A stretch of DNA of 64,000 bases, from NCBI GenBank assembly GCA_902806575.1, contig CADCXD010000005.1, forward strand, positions 2,480,001-2,544,000, in the 5' to 3' direction. Below the pieces are notes generated by a model. The model had not been told where the DNA came from. It did not search any database and worked only from the letters and a program-made list of their open reading frames with translations. Shown one piece after another: positions 10,401 through 23,801 of the stretch. Made by a program: the position numbers and the translations under genes. This stretch comes from Jackrogersella multiformis. Lineage: Eukaryota; Ascomycota; Sordariomycetes; Xylariales; Hypoxylaceae. Numbering within the stretch: position 1 is the first letter of the stretch; every line of letters begins with the position of its first letter.

Positions 10401-13400
10401 AACGAGCTGCTGGAAATTGTGAAGTAAGGGAATATGAGCAGCGGTCAGACGCTTTGGAAGCTGATGCCACTTCCTTATGGATAGCTGTATAGCCTCGTCA
10501 CAGACGCGAGAAAAGTCCTGAGCAGTCTCTTGCTTATTGTGGAATTTCAGAAGGGACATGAAACTCTGGAAGAACGCCCGCCGGGCAGTTGGGGCATCCA
10601 TGACCCCCTTGACAAGCCCATCGAGGCTATCGCGTTGTTCTGGGGTTTGCCACATATCAATGCTTCGCCAAGCACATTCGAGGAGAAGGTCCTGCAGATT
10701 CTCATGTTTTGCGAAATCTTGTAATATCTCCCACTGCTGCAGTTTCTGCGCACAAAGGACCCAGTGATCTTCCCAGAGCATGTACTCGCCCTGGGAGAAA
10801 GGGATAACACCTGTTCGAGCTTTTATCTGAGCCGCCTCATACAGCCTCTGAGCTTTGTCCCACATGCCATTCTGTTCGTATGACAAGGCTGCGTTGGTTT
10901 CGACAAATTGGCATCGGCGACGCCAGGTGCCATAGAAGAGATCATCCTCTTTAAGACTCGAATACAGTTCAACTAATGCGTCAAGATTGCTCTCTCGTAC
11001 CTTAGGTGAGTCGGCCTCCGGCTTGAGAGCAACATTCTCGAGCTGGACTAAAGCAGTATACCAAGCATCGTAGGTCTTTGCGCCAAACTTAAGGATGTGG
11101 GGAGGAATCCTGCATTCTGGCCACGCCTTAGCGGCACCCGCTAACAATGTTTGCACCACATTGGGTCTCCTGTCAATTTGGCGAGAGTGGAAATCCTTGG
11201 AGAGGAGCACCACCAAGGCTTTCTCGAGGTCTGTCTTTTCCTCTTTGGCAGCAGCAGACCAGAACATGGGGAAGAGAGTTATCCATAGATTATGGGATAG
11301 GTTGGGATCAGTATGTTGAAGTTGGGTGAGAGGTTCTATAATGTCCCGAACCTTGACGTCCCCTAGTTCGGCGACGAAACGCCGATGGTTAGCCATGAAT
11401 GTATCATACTTGTCATCAACCATCGTGGCGGGCTCTCTGGTGTCCTTGGAGTAAACACCAAAAACAACAGACGCCGGAAGTGTTCTGAAGTCTTCATGGT
11501 GTAGCTGAATGCTGGAATTCATTTCTACGGCACCTAGTAGGAGTTGGGTGGCCTGAGCTAACCAGAATGAGTCGGCGAGCGTGTCCCAGTTCTGCGAACT
11601 AATCACATATGACAACCGAGCTGTTGCTGTCTTTGATAAACTCTTATCAAAAATGTTTAAAAATCGATTGCGCATCTCAACGTCCTGTGCTCGAGTCCCG
11701 ATCAGAAATGCGTGTTCCATGCGTACCGTGAGCTCAGTTCGCGTGATCTTTGGATCCTCGTAGATACGGATTACCAAATCCAAGAATTTCACCAACATTG
11801 TTTGGTCGTTTCGATGTTCGAAAGAAAGCATCTTGTGCAGTACAGCCGTTTTTTCCTTCAGTGTTGGCCATGTTCCTTCGGAGCGGAAGACCCAACCCTC
11901 TACCATATCAAGAATCTTCTCGCAAAGAGGGATGTGGTGTGATTTCTCGACTAGGGTTGCTAACACGCTTAAGAACGGTCGCCGGTGGTCACCGAGAATC
12001 TCCATGCGCATTGCAGTCACCTGGATGGCCTTGATCATTAGATCAGTCTGAATGTTGAGGTCGTATTGTGATAATTCCCCAGGTTGGGTATCTTGAGGTC
12101 GTACAACAGCGGCCAAGCTCAGTTGCTGATGTGCAGCTAAGCTCGTATAGTGTTGCACATGCTCCCTAGCAAGTTTGGTCTGCAAGGCCTTCATTAAGGC
12201 CATGATATGTTGGTCAATAACCGAGGGTTTTCGTTGGCCCAGAGACCAAAGTATATTAACACCAGACACGTAGTTTGCAGCTGCCAGAGATTCCGTCGCG
12301 ATAGTAGACAAGAAGGTGACGATTTCCGAGACAGGGGCTTCGGGTTCGCCCTCGGCGTCTGCATCCTCCATGGGTACATCCTCAGGTACGGCATCGAGAA
12401 TCCGCTGGATTATCGACTTAACATCACGTCCATCATCATACTTCTTATCTGCTAGGTGGAGACAATCCTGTAGTTCCGGATTTTCTGACTTGAGACATTT
12501 CTCGATGACCTTCTGGACCGAAAGGATATTCTTTACCATCCATTCGTCAGATTTGAAGTTGAGGATGATCCGCACCACTTGTAGAGTGTTGATGATGTTG
12601 GTTATGAACTTTTCATCGTAATTCTCGTCAGATGGCTCGGCGTTGAGGATCTTGGCAGTCCGCTCACTAGCCAAAACCACGTCAGTGATATTTGGGAACA
12701 AGTCAACGTCCAGATCATCCCAGTACCGCGGTTGCAAGAGATTATAAAGGAGTGACATTGCTTTCTTGCACAACTCCGTAGATTGTGATGGAAGAGCTGG
12801 CCCAGATGTTGAGGTTGCATCTCTCGGTTTCGCCGAAGGTAGTTGATATCTCTCATTTAGCTGCGCGATGAACTCGATTAAATACTTGATCATCTTCTGT
12901 CTAAATCCAGCAGGAATCTGGAATTCAACCCTGTCAACATGAGCAGTTTGTCGAGCTGCTGGAGGCGAGGAGGTAATTAGCTCGCCGTCTAGCCGTCGCT
13001 TCCGGGAAATCGGTGATTCGGAGAAGGCCCTTTTAGGATCGTGCAGTTTACCGTCGACTCTTCTCTCTTCCCACTGCCAGATTAACCACATCATACTTAA
13101 TGCAAGTTTCTTGCTCTCCGTAGAGGACGACAGGAAAGGAGACACCTTTCGGAGTGATGTGATGATCAAAAGGGCAAACTTGTCTCTGGACTCGAAGAAA
13201 AGATCGGGGTGTCTGACTAGAAAGTGAAAAATGCTTGTCATCTGCTGAACGTTCTGCCCTTCTTCGGCCAAGATGCGTCGCGGTGCCATAGCCCAGACTG
13301 CATTGCGGTCTCCAGCACTGCGGTCGCCCTGCATTGCCGTACAACGCTGGGGGAGGACCGGCGCCATCAATTCGAGAGCCTGGGTGACCAACGCACGCCC

Positions 13401-16400
13401 TTCGTTCTGATTTGTCCTTAGCAATGAATAATACACCTGGGTGACTATCTTTGGTGGGGTTTCGTAATGCGCAATAAAGTATCCTATCACGACATATGCA
13501 GCGTGCTTGTTGATCACATCCTCCAGCCTGATATACGTCCATCCAAACTTGATGATATCTTTCCTAGCATCTTGTAGGATAGAATGGTGATACTTGACCA
13601 ACATTGCGGAAAGCTGGAGAACTTCCATTCTCGTATGATCGATACCTGGCTGTGCCAAGTCCTCTTGAGGATCTCCAGGATTAACTTTCCATATTTTCAT
13701 ATTGATGGACTCGATGACCGCCCGATCCACCAGTCTTTGCGCTCTTGGTTGGTTCCAATGTCGCATAACGTCCATGGCGATAATCGGGTTGACGACATAA
13801 CGAAGCAGGAAGCACTTGGTCTTCTGAGTGGAACTCTTCCCGGCATATATGTCGAGGCAGCGGAGGACGACAGATTTCCAATGCTCAATGGAGTCGCTAG
13901 ACACAATGTGACTGTAGAGGAAATTAAACAATGATGGAGTAGCACGCAACTCTTCTGAAGTAACAGAATCCACCAGGCTGAAGAGGGCATCTAAATCTCT
14001 AGGGTTCAAAGATAGCGCCTTAGTAAAGATGCCCATGAGCTGCTCAGATGATTGATCCGCCGGGAGCCGTAAACTTGGTGGGAGACTATTCGCCCGCAAA
14101 TGGCGCTCCAGATCTTTACCAACTTGTTTTAACCACGAAATCGTGTCTTTCCGTTCCAACCAACTACGGGTGCTGGCATTCTGGCTCAATGAATCCAGGA
14201 CGTTGATGGTATTGACGATTGCTATGAATCTTGTCTCCTTTGCAGCATTGACAACTTGCATACAGAACGAGATCAATCCGTCGATATTGGCAGCAGCATG
14301 TTCTCTTAGAGGCTTACTTTCCGGATGAAGTAGGACCTGAGCTAGGAATCGACCGTACTTCAAATCTTCCAATTTGCCAAGCAAGAAATTCCAGACTTCG
14401 GACGGGTACCGGTTCAGATACTTGTACAATGGGGCTCGGAAAGGGCTATGGTGAGTTCGCCGCAGCTTTTCCTCGAGTTCCAAACAAGTGTCGATAAGCC
14501 GCTCTTTAAACTGTTCTGCAGCCGGCGGCAGGAGATGGAAAATGTTGAAGACCGCTGCAACAACCTTCATCTGGCTATTCTGCTCGAAGAATGTGAATGA
14601 GATCTGCTGAAGAAGGTTCGGATCCGCGAGCACCTTAATATGATCTAATAACCTAGCACCAATTTCTACCTTGAAATAAGTGGTAAGGAGACGAAGAAGT
14701 CTCGCTAGATTATCTAATCCGTGGGTGCTTAGTCGCTTAGGATCTTGGAGATTCGCCAAGACAGGCCTGAGTCCTTGCTGTAGTAGATCCTTCGGTAGCT
14801 TATTGGTTTGCGAAAGCACCGCTTTCAGAGATTCGTTCGCCGCTTCTATGGTAGGCTTAGATTCCGAGTACAAGCACTTGAAGAATACAGACACAATTTT
14901 GGTCCTTGTTGGGTTGTTCTGTCCTTTCTGAAATTCGTCAAACCCCATTGCCTTGCTCAATATTTTAATGCAAGAAACTCGAAGGTTGACAATGGATTCG
15001 TGTGTTCGAAACTCCGCATGTTTGCCGGCTAAAGACTCGTCCGTGGCATCAGCTAAAGCTAGTGACTCCATGAGTAGCCGGTTTAGGTGATCATCGAAGG
15101 AGACAAAATCGGGCTTCAAGCTCATATAATAGGCAATCGCATCGATGTATCCTATCTGCGTTGAAAACGGCAACGCCCGTAGAGGTTTGGCATAGATGGG
15201 CTGCAGCAAGCGATCTTTGTGAGGCTGCAGGAGTTCCCAAATGTCCACGTTGGTTACGTTGGCGATGATTTCGAGCGACCGCCTCGCTGTTCCCCGGACA
15301 TGCTTATTCATGTGGGACAGCTCGTCGTTAAAGAGGACACAGATCTGTGTCAGGCGCGAAGGTTTAGGATGGGGCTGGCCCGGTTGTGCCGGAGTAGGCA
15401 ACACATCTTCTTTCCTCACGTTGGTTGTAATCCTTCTCAAGAGAGATTCAAGAGTAGTCTGAGCCGAGTTCCTCGTTTTCTCCGGCAAATCTTGAGGCAT
15501 ATCCTTGATCACATACATTAGAGCTCGTATGAACTCCATCTGCTTCGCTGCGACCCAACCATCGCCAAGATCGACTTCAACTAGAAGATACCTAATACCG
15601 AGACTACCACCAGTCTTTGTGTACCATTCTTCCTCGTTGCAGGCGTGGCAGAAAGTCTTACTGAGATGGCTGAAGAACCCCAAACGGCCAACGTTGGTCT
15701 CAGAACCGAAGATAGTCGCGGTAGAGTCGTACACTGCCCGGATTGCCCTAAAAGCGGCATCGCGCACGTCTGGCATATCTGACGCAAGGGACTCAACGAT
15801 TGCATCTGCCAGAATCCGAGTATCAATATATAATGGGCCCTCTCCGGCTTGTACATCAAAGTGGCTCATCTCTTTCTTAACATCCACAAGCGCACGGCCG
15901 ATTTCGATGATGGTGAAGTGCCGGCAAAGATTCATGAGAAAAACATCGGCCTCTTCCCGGAACTCGGGAAGGGATTCTGCATACATTATAGCCTTGATGA
16001 GCCGTTTCGTTACGTGGTCCTGTTCATCCTTCTTGGCAACCGATCGCTCACGATCCGACGAGTTGAATACTGCGAAGTCTGCCGCAGGTTTTCGGGCAAG
16101 GAGATCCTGTGCCTGTAGACGAACTAATCGAGGTAGGTCTTCTGGTAAATGATCGACACCAACCCGCAACTTCAATTGGGACTTGATTAGCTGCAATGCC
16201 TGCTTCTTGTAGTAACCGTCAAATTGTCTCGTTGTGTTGTTTTTTGACGGCTTCGGGGTCTCCATCAGTTTACGAATGGCTAAGTCGATACCGAGTTCGG
16301 CTGGAAATGCGCGATCCCTCTTTGATCCTATCAACCGTAGATCGAAGCTCGCAGGATCATCAGCGTACTTCTGGTAGTTCACGGGTAGAGCCTCAGTCAT

Positions 16401-19251
16401 GAACTTTCGGTTTCGGCCTCCTAGCTTCCCGAGTATGCGCATTGTGGTATGAGCGTGGAAATGGCTGTAGGGATGCGGTTTTAAATGCTCGAAAAGTGCA
16501 TTCATCAGGTCCTCTATCACAGGCGCCATAATAGGATCTAAGTAATCAGCCGTTAAGTTATCTACGCAGAGTTCTAGCGTCCTGAGCCCTTGACCCACGA
16601 GATCCGTACCAGCCCTGAGGGCGACAACCAATGGCCGCATCAAGAAACTCAGATGCGGAAGGAGATTACTCAGGCGTGCTGGCACCGTAAGACACAACTC
16701 AACATATAAATCTCGTTCGGCCGGCTTACGGGCAGCCATGAGAAGATTGTTGAGGACGTCAAGCAGCATTTCCAAGAGTGGTAAAATCTGCTTGTAGAGA
16801 TGTTCGAACTTTCCGCCACCGATACTCCTAAACAATGAACGGAGCAGTAGGAAATAGTTCATAGGCTCTTCAGCCTTGGTGGACAGATCGATCGACTTTG
16901 TGACTATGTCCACAACATGCGGAAGTAAAACTTGCTCATTCTGATTTGCGAACAGGGTGACTGCCATGAATGCAAGTTTGAACAGGCGCAGAAGGATTGA
17001 TGATTTCTTTACGTCGGCTGATCCTACGTCGTCAATTCGCTCCATCAAAAACTTCAGAAGCATGCCACAGAAGCTTGGAGATGTGGCCTCGCTTGCTAGG
17101 AAGAACTGAGGAATATGTAGGAGGGCAGTATGTTCAAAGATCATTTCGTACAGGCGAGGGATCTCTTGCTGGAAAACCTCATGGAACGTCGCCGGGTCAA
17201 TGCAGTGGAATACCGTAGCAAAGGTTTCAAGAAGGTCTTTCTCTTCCTTGCTACTTGATACCATGTAGAAATTGGCCATATATTCCACTGGCGATGCGTA
17301 TTGTGATTCCGCAGCAGGCTTTTCGATCTCGTAATAGCGAAAAACATAAGCGCCTTCTCGAAACAGCTTAATGATGACCTTGACTTCCTCGGCAGAAAAC
17401 CCGTGCGATACTTCCTGCCAATGCCCTGGTGCATGCTTGGGGTCGATTTGCAGTGGTGCATTGCATGATCTCAGCTGGTAGAAGGTATTTTTAAGACCAT
17501 TCATCAGATTCTTGAACAAAAACTTGTTGTCTGCAACAGGATCAGTCCCACGGTCACGAGGATTCGATGTCTTGATAGGCATAGCTGTGAAGATATCGGT
17601 CTCGTCCCACTGAGGATGATGCTCCTTATCTGCGAGATAGGTATCAGGAACCTGATCGGCAGTCTGCTGCTCGTAAAGCCTCGATAACTTCACGGCATTG
17701 GGGTACTGTCTGTTCATAGCTGCGAATTTGTCACCAATGGCGTTAAGAATCATGAGCAGATAGTGTCGCGCATCGACTTTGTTCGGCATTTTGGCTATGC
17801 ATTCCGCCATGTTCAACAACAGCTTCGCACTCATCGTCTGAAAACTCGTACCCGGAAAATTATCCTGCAGGTTCTTTGTGTATACCTCTACCGTCTTTCG
17901 GATTTGTTCTGGAGACAGGGAGTCGCGAACATGATGAATAAGGTCGGCGAGCATACTGTAGGCTAACGGTCTCAGGGTGTCGTATACCGTAAGTCCATCA
18001 CCAATCAACGTCTTCTCTTCTAGGAGCTCGTCAATCTTGGGGAGGAATATTTTTCGGAAGTTGAAATTTATGATATGGCGGATTGCAACCAACAACTCTT
18101 TACGAGCTGCAGATTTCTCTCTCGGGCAGTCCCTGAGCAGACGAACAACAATCTCGGGTAATGTTGGCAAGAAGTCGGTGAGTTGACTAGAATACTGTCG
18201 AAGTAAATATGCCAAGAAGCTCATTGTCTTGACTTGAGCCGTGATAAATTCCCCAAAGGCTGCTCGATTCTTGATGTGCGGACTCACACCGGCGAATACA
18301 TTACCTCTCGATTTGGCTTCGGCGTGGGCCTGTTCCTGAGCCTTGGCCTGGAGGCACAGTACTGCCTTAATAAGTGGCACAAATGCTTTGACGTTCTGCT
18401 GGATGATACCTCTGTGTGTCTGAAAGACAGATACAACAATGATTGGGCACTCCGATAAAACCTTGAACGACTGCATCCCTTTCAGTAAGGGACGACTCTG
18501 CTGCTGAAGATCTTGGCCCAAATCCGTGACAGACGCGACTGGCGATCCGGGTCGTGGCGATTGGAAGTTCGTTTGCGTGCTACCGGGGGTAGATGGTGGG
18601 CCTGAGGCATTAAACGGGATAGCAGTGCTGTCGAGTTGTTCTCGCACGACCTTCTCCATCTGCTCGAACAGCTCTTGGATCAGATCTAAAAAAGGCTGAA
18701 CTTTTCCTTGGAGGACCTTCGGCTGGTGCCTCATGATATCTGAAATGATTTTGACACATAGTGTAGCGTTATCCTCGTTATCGTTCCGGACCAGACCCAT
18801 CAGGATGTCGACGATCTCTTCGGCATAGGGCTCGAACGGCTCGGGTGAGGTTTGTGTCTGGTGGGTGGGTAGACGGTGAAGGATCTCAAGGACGCAATTT
18901 CTAAGCTTCTATATCCTATATTTAGCCATAGTCACAATATAAAGGTTATTATATCATACCTGTTCGGGAGAGGTGCTCTGAAAAAGACATGGTCCTCGAA
19001 GGATGATGACGAACAACGGCATCACCCGCTTAAGAAAGACGGCATAGTGCGGGCCATTCGTGTAATGGTCCAGGCTGTCTCGTAGGGAAGTAGCGGCATC
19101 GAGCTTAGACTTAGGCTCTATAAATCCGAATATTAGCTAACATATTCTGAGATGCCATGGTTGGGAGGAGGAATATTGGTGTAGATAGATACGTACCAGT
19201 TTCTTGAGTCGTCAGCCTCTTCACGATATCCTCAAGCGCTGGCCCCGACAT
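7485..19251 (-). CDS. TRA1: TRA1, PIKK-family scaffold of SAGA and NuA4
   Basis: Large pseudokinase that binds activators and recruits the SAGA and NuA4 histone acetyltransferases to promoters. The CDS on the minus strand is 19251-19197, 19117-18960 and 18908-7485, giving 3,878 aa, close to yeast Tra1 (about 3,740). It starts MSGPALEDIVKRLTTQE. Roughly the first 2,600 residues are helical HEAT-type repeats, followed by a FAT region. A Ser/Ala/Gln-rich linker of about 90 residues (coding about 9150-9420) follows it. A PI3K-like domain comes next, and a FATC tail ends LAQCDALWMPYL. The usual catalytic HRD and DFG motifs are not visible, as expected for Tra1. The two small introns sit at the 5' end; the 11.4-kb exon has no frameshift. 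EPL1, another NuA4 subunit, lies about 30 kb away. Confidence 0.96.
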
Positions 19252-20419
19252 GACTGCAACCCCCGCATGCGCGCGCAGTATGTAACCTGATTATATCATG
19301 CGAGGTTCATACGTGATTCATCAGTATGTGACGATGTAGCGTAGGTTCAAATAAAAGCCGTTGTCGAGAGAGTGCGCACAAGAGTAGGTGTCTATAGCTC
19401 GATGCGACGGAATGAAAGATCGTAATGCAGTGTTCGGAGAAGGTTAGGAACGTGACAAGGCAAAAAGAAAAATGGATTACACTTTAGATGCCCTTGATAA
19501 GAGAGAATTGAAGAATTTGGGGGGTATCACGAAAGGACTAGAAAGGTTGTATGAGGAAAGAATTAGGCGCAAGGCTGATGCAGGTTAAAGATTAATCGAA
19601 GAGCTCAAATGTCAGGTCGCGACTTTACTAGGAAGCAGCAACTGAATTTGGAGGTGGGCGCGACGGTCGACAGACAGTACAGGTACAAGGCTAGGCCTAA
19701 TAGATTTTCCGGAGCTTGGCAGTCACTGCTGATTGGTTCAATATGAAGTAAGTGCATGTGGTTCCAAGGATTAAACAGGGATTGACAATGCTTTGACGAA
19801 TCAAATAGGGTAGGCCCTTGTACTCTTTATCGATAGTTATCTACCAGGTACGATCTTATCGATAGATGCACTGCCGTAGATACCTACCTACGTACGTAGT
19901 ACCTACCTAGCCTACCCCGGTTTACTAGGTAGGTACCTAGGTACTCTTCAAACGACAGGGTACCTACATCTCCGATATCAGGCATATGATTCCACTAAGT
20001 TGTCTTAGTTATCTTAATTGTCATACCTAGGCAAAACACAAAGAACCAAATATTTATCATTATACGTATAACCAAACATCTATCATATATAAACCTGCGT
20101 TAAGCTCCTAATATAAACTTTGCAAATTTGGATTTTTCTCCTAAATGAGGCCACCACTACAAAACCTTGAAGCCCCCTCACTACCTAGGTAGTTATTGTG
20201 ATAGTGTCTAAGTTTACAAGACCGACTTAAGTATCAGGTCTCTCCCTCATCCCAGACGAACATCTGTGTTATTGAAATATTGCCTTTAACACGTTCGTAT
20301 TTCCAATACATACCCAGGTATATTGTGCTCGTTCTCGCCAATAAGGATATAACAGCAGTTCAAGATAGGAGAGTAATTAAGTACCTATAAGGCATACAAC
20401 GCCCAGCGCTGAAACAGCC
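19252..20419. other. Divergent promoter region, TRA1 and AIG2-type gene
   Basis: The 1.17-kb spacer lies between divergently transcribed genes. An inverted CCAAT box (GATTGG) is at about 19731. Positions 19881-19944 carry the densest TACCTAGG-type cluster in the window, including CTACGTACGTAG and GGTAGGTACCTAGGTAC. No further gene was recognised. Confidence 0.5.
19881..19944. repeat. TACCTAGG-type palindromic cluster
   Basis: About 64 bp are made almost wholly of TACCTA/TAGGTA words in both orientations, with the inner palindromes TACGTACGTA and TAGGTACCTA. It could fold as a cruciform or hairpin. It lies between two divergent start codons. Confidence 0.65.
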
Positions 20420-21288
20420 ATGTCGGATCACACTAACGCAGCATTCTTCTATGGTAGGTGTCGATATATCATCTTCGTTGAATGTTGAACTATCACTAAT
20501 AATCGTCAGGCACACTTGTGAGATTCTCTCGCTCCAGAAGTTGACTCGCAATCGGTTACTCACAATTTCTTAGATGGCTGCTGAGGTATTCTTCACAGTC
20601 TGCTATAGGTCTATTCATAAGGACTCCAAAGATAACATTTCCTTACTGAAGAGTCTTCATGATTTCAAGCCGGCGATACTACATGGCTTTTGTCGACGGT
20701 AAGTCGGTACTCCGGATCGATATTATCTTGGGTATCGAATTCCACCTAGGGTTTTATGACGTACACAAATATAGTGATCATGATATGTAGGCTTTGAATT
20801 AATTGTCCACGAGGGGTAGCTAATATTTACCTCTGCAGTCGTGTCCGAGATGAAGATTATCCAGGCATTATACCGGATAAAGCCCACGAGGTCAGAGGAA
20901 TGTATGTGACAGGCCTGACAAGTGCCAATATGCATCACCTTGATGCATTCGAGGGGAGAGAGTATCAACGTCAGAAGGTCAAGGCCCACTTGCTTGCGAA
21001 GGTTGGAGATGACAAAGGACACGGTAACATCGAGGGCGAGGAGGTCGAATGTGAAGTGTACGTCTACAACAACCCTAACAACCTGGAGAATCGAGAGTGG
21101 GATTTCGAAGAGTTCCGAACACAGAAAATGAAGAACTGGACAAGAGAGGATTACGGGTTTGAGAACAGCGATCACTTTGCTCCTCAAAGCATTGACAGCG
21201 ACGAAAAGATAGCTGCAGTTTGTAAGTCCATGAACTCCAAGCCTTTCAGCGCTCCTCACACATCTGCTTTGTCTAATATTGGATAGGA
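20420..21288 (+). CDS. AIG2-type gamma-glutamylcyclotransferase-like protein
   Basis: Small enzyme of the gamma-glutamylcyclotransferase/AIG2 fold, which in characterised members releases 5-oxoproline from gamma-glutamyl amines or peptides; the substrate here is unknown. The CDS is 20420-20453, 20510-20517, 20574-20698 and 20839-21221, with stop completion at 21287-21288 (183 aa). The N-terminal FFYGTL substrate-binding motif is only complete if an 8-nt microexon is included. MAAEVFFTVCYR follows. MYVTGLTSANMHHLDAFEGREY contains the conserved catalytic Glu region. The last intron starts GTAAGT after KIAAV and ends ATTGGATAG, so the TGA stop is split across the junction. Without that splice the frame runs to 21286 with 21 extra residues. 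Family call is firm; the 3' end is uncertain. Confidence 0.8.
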
Positions 21289-22792
21289 TGGAAATGAAGC
21301 ATCCTGTCGGAGGGCAATGTCATGTCAAGCTCTACGAAGCTGCTAATGTGATGACGCCTTCATAATAGACATACTGTTTGATACATCACAATTACCTGAT
21401 CAAGGATGCAACGTTACAAATACTACCATATTCCTCTTATTGCTTCTGACTTATTAGAGAGGAGTTGCAGTTCTAGGCAGCTAAGAAGGGTGCAATGCTA
21501 GATAGTTGGGGGCCTGTTTAGACCACAATCTGTCTTGGATAACCTTAGAAAATCAATAATCAGATATCTGACTGTTTGCGTCGGAACAAGCATTTGGATA
21601 TTCTTGGTTCATGGACATCTGTACATACTAACAGAAGGAATAGCAAAGGTCCATTTCATAGTCCAGACCTAATGGGCAGGTAGGCATGTTTCGTTTCGTT
21701 TCGTTCGTGAATTGGCGCATGACGCCGCTAACCAGGGTTCATCTATCGAAAAATAGTATACCACGTACCACTTTATGCGAAGTTCGGATGAAGTCAATAG
21801 TTCTTGAAACCCAGGCTGGCCTAGCTGGTGAGATCTCACAGCTATGGCTGAGGCGTTCGATGGTGAGATAATAAACTCGGAACTACCAAGAATCCTTAAA
21901 AAATCCGCCTTGCCATAAAATTTGACTCTTAACATTCGACTGTCAACTGATCCTCTAGTCCATCATAGGTAGTAAATATGAAACTAATCCGTTCCTTTGG
22001 CGCAACTGGATAATCGGTAATAAGCGGCACATAAGACAATTATTGAAGTCATTGCCGGAGTTAGCATGTTTATTACGAGTGTATTTACATCTGAAGCACA
22101 TGGGAATCTAAACAACTTCTTCCTATTGTGTAGCTCGCTCGCGCCGAAGCTGCTCAGCCTCGTTGTATTAATATACGTACCCTAGGAGGTATGTAAATAG
22201 CGATGCCCAGTTCTCAATACCCACAGTTATCCGAAAGATGCCAAGAGAATCGTCATGATTGCTTCCCTCGGGTATTTTTATCTTCCCCAAATAGGCAACT
22301 GATGATGCTTGATTTTTCCCCTTCATTGTTGGGTACGAATGATTTACGATTCGCTACTCCACTATTGTATGTACGTAACATATCAGAGCACAGGCTTGAC
22401 GTAATAGTTCCCACGTGCTATTTCAAGCAGAAGTGCAGTGTTCATATGTACATACCTGATGCCTGTTAGGTATTCATGCTACATAGAGACGCCTACGCAA
22501 AACCTCGATCCGGCCTAGCTCATAAGAATCCCTAATAGGCTTGGCTGGAAGTACGGTATTTACGTACCTAGTACGAGGTACGACATATCGTACCTATTTG
22601 TATCAATCTTCATGTGATTTCTCAACCAAGATTTATTCCCCGTAAGAATCCTTGTTCCATATGTTAATTAAAACGCAAAATCAATATATCGAGCAGAGTG
22701 GTAAAATATCTACGCGTGTAGCATTTTTATGTAATATATTTCTTCAGATGTTTCTTTAAAGATTGTTAACTGCTTGATAATGAAACAGGTTG

Positions 22793-22811
22793 GTCACTGG
22801 TGACCAGTGAC
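22793..22811. repeat. Perfect 9-bp inverted repeat, 1-bp centre
   Basis: GTCACTGGT and ACCAGTGAC are perfect reverse complements separated by one G. The shape suits a dimeric regulator or a hairpin. The nearest gene starts about 3 kb downstream, so no target is clear. Confidence 0.7.
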
Positions 22812-23450
22812 ACTGTAAAACCGCTTCGATCGGGCATTTGAGTCGGCAGTAACCAATTCACCCTGTAAGGAGGCGGCATGCCATGTCCTGGCTGGCCGTA
22901 TAAGCGGCTGCCTGTGATGCTGCAGGCTTAAATTCCTAATACGGATCGGAGAGGGGTTGTATTTGACATCCGCCGCTAAATGTCGGCGCTTGCTACTTAG
23001 GTAGCCGGATTACGGCCACCGACTCACCATATGCAGCCCAGTCACGTATCTTGGGGTAGAGAGATGGCGCGTGTGGCGCAAGACGTGGGAAATCTCTGAT
23101 CGTGTGCTAAGTGTAATGGCTAGTATCAAATTGACACTGCTTCTACTATGGTCAGCTTATTACTATGTATGTCTGTTCATAATGTGAATGTGTATGTAAG
23201 GACACGATACTATGCAATGTGTGTAATACACATGGTGTATGTAAGTGAATGAGATACAATAACGCCATTGGTTGCCATAATTCAAGCTTTTTTTACTTGC
23301 ATCTTTGGTACCTGCGTTTGCACAACCTCAATTAACCTTATTTTGCTGGCTCTCAAGGTGATTTGGAGGCTTGGAACTCGATCAATAGGGGGGAAAGAAG
23401 AAGAAAGACCTCGACTAAAAAGGGACGTCCCGCCATTGGATGACTACATG

Positions 23451-23557
23451 TACTATGTACTATGTACTATGTACTATGTACTATGTACTATGTACTATGT
23501 ACTATGTACTATGTACTATGTACTATGTACTATGTACTATGTACTATGTACTATGTA
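23451..23557. repeat. Heptanucleotide tandem array (TACTATG), about 15 copies
   Basis: The 7-bp unit TACTATG is repeated about 15 times without any visible variation over 107 bp. The flanks are unique. Perfect copies suggest recent expansion by slippage. A 7-bp unit keeps no reading frame, and the open frame running through it is not taken as a gene. Confidence 0.95.
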
Positions 23558-23781
23558 CCTGGAAGAATAGGCCTCGCATCGTAAAGCTCCAATTAGGCAA
23601 CCCCTGAAACCGGTGCCGTTTCAGCTTTTACCAGCCGAGTGGAGGCGGGGAAGGAGGGGGGCTGCCTCTCGCTAAAATGTACTGCCGCCAGCGCCCAGTT
23701 GAAGCCACAAGAACCCCCTTGGCATCTGCCCCTTGTCAGGGGTTGGGGGTAGTATCGCAGGCTCAACAGACTTTCCAATTT

Positions 23782-23801
23782 AGGGGATCGACCTATCCCC
23801 T
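23782..23801. repeat. Hairpin-forming inverted repeat with AGGGG arms
   Basis: AGGGGAT and ATCCCCT form a perfect 7-bp stem around the 6-nt loop CGACCT. A second small stem, CCCCT-TGTC-AGGGG, lies about 45 bp upstream. AGGGG is the stress-response element core of Msn2/4-type factors; use here is unproven. Confidence 0.55.

Noticed and set aside
23140..23240. TGTATGT-rich stretch as a possible telomere-like or centromere-like repeat
   Set aside because: The words are irregular, and the fungal telomere unit TTAGGG does not occur in tandem here.
23268..23570. 100-codon frame across the TACTATG array
   Set aside because: A third of it is translated tandem repeat and the rest has no recognisable feature or splice support.
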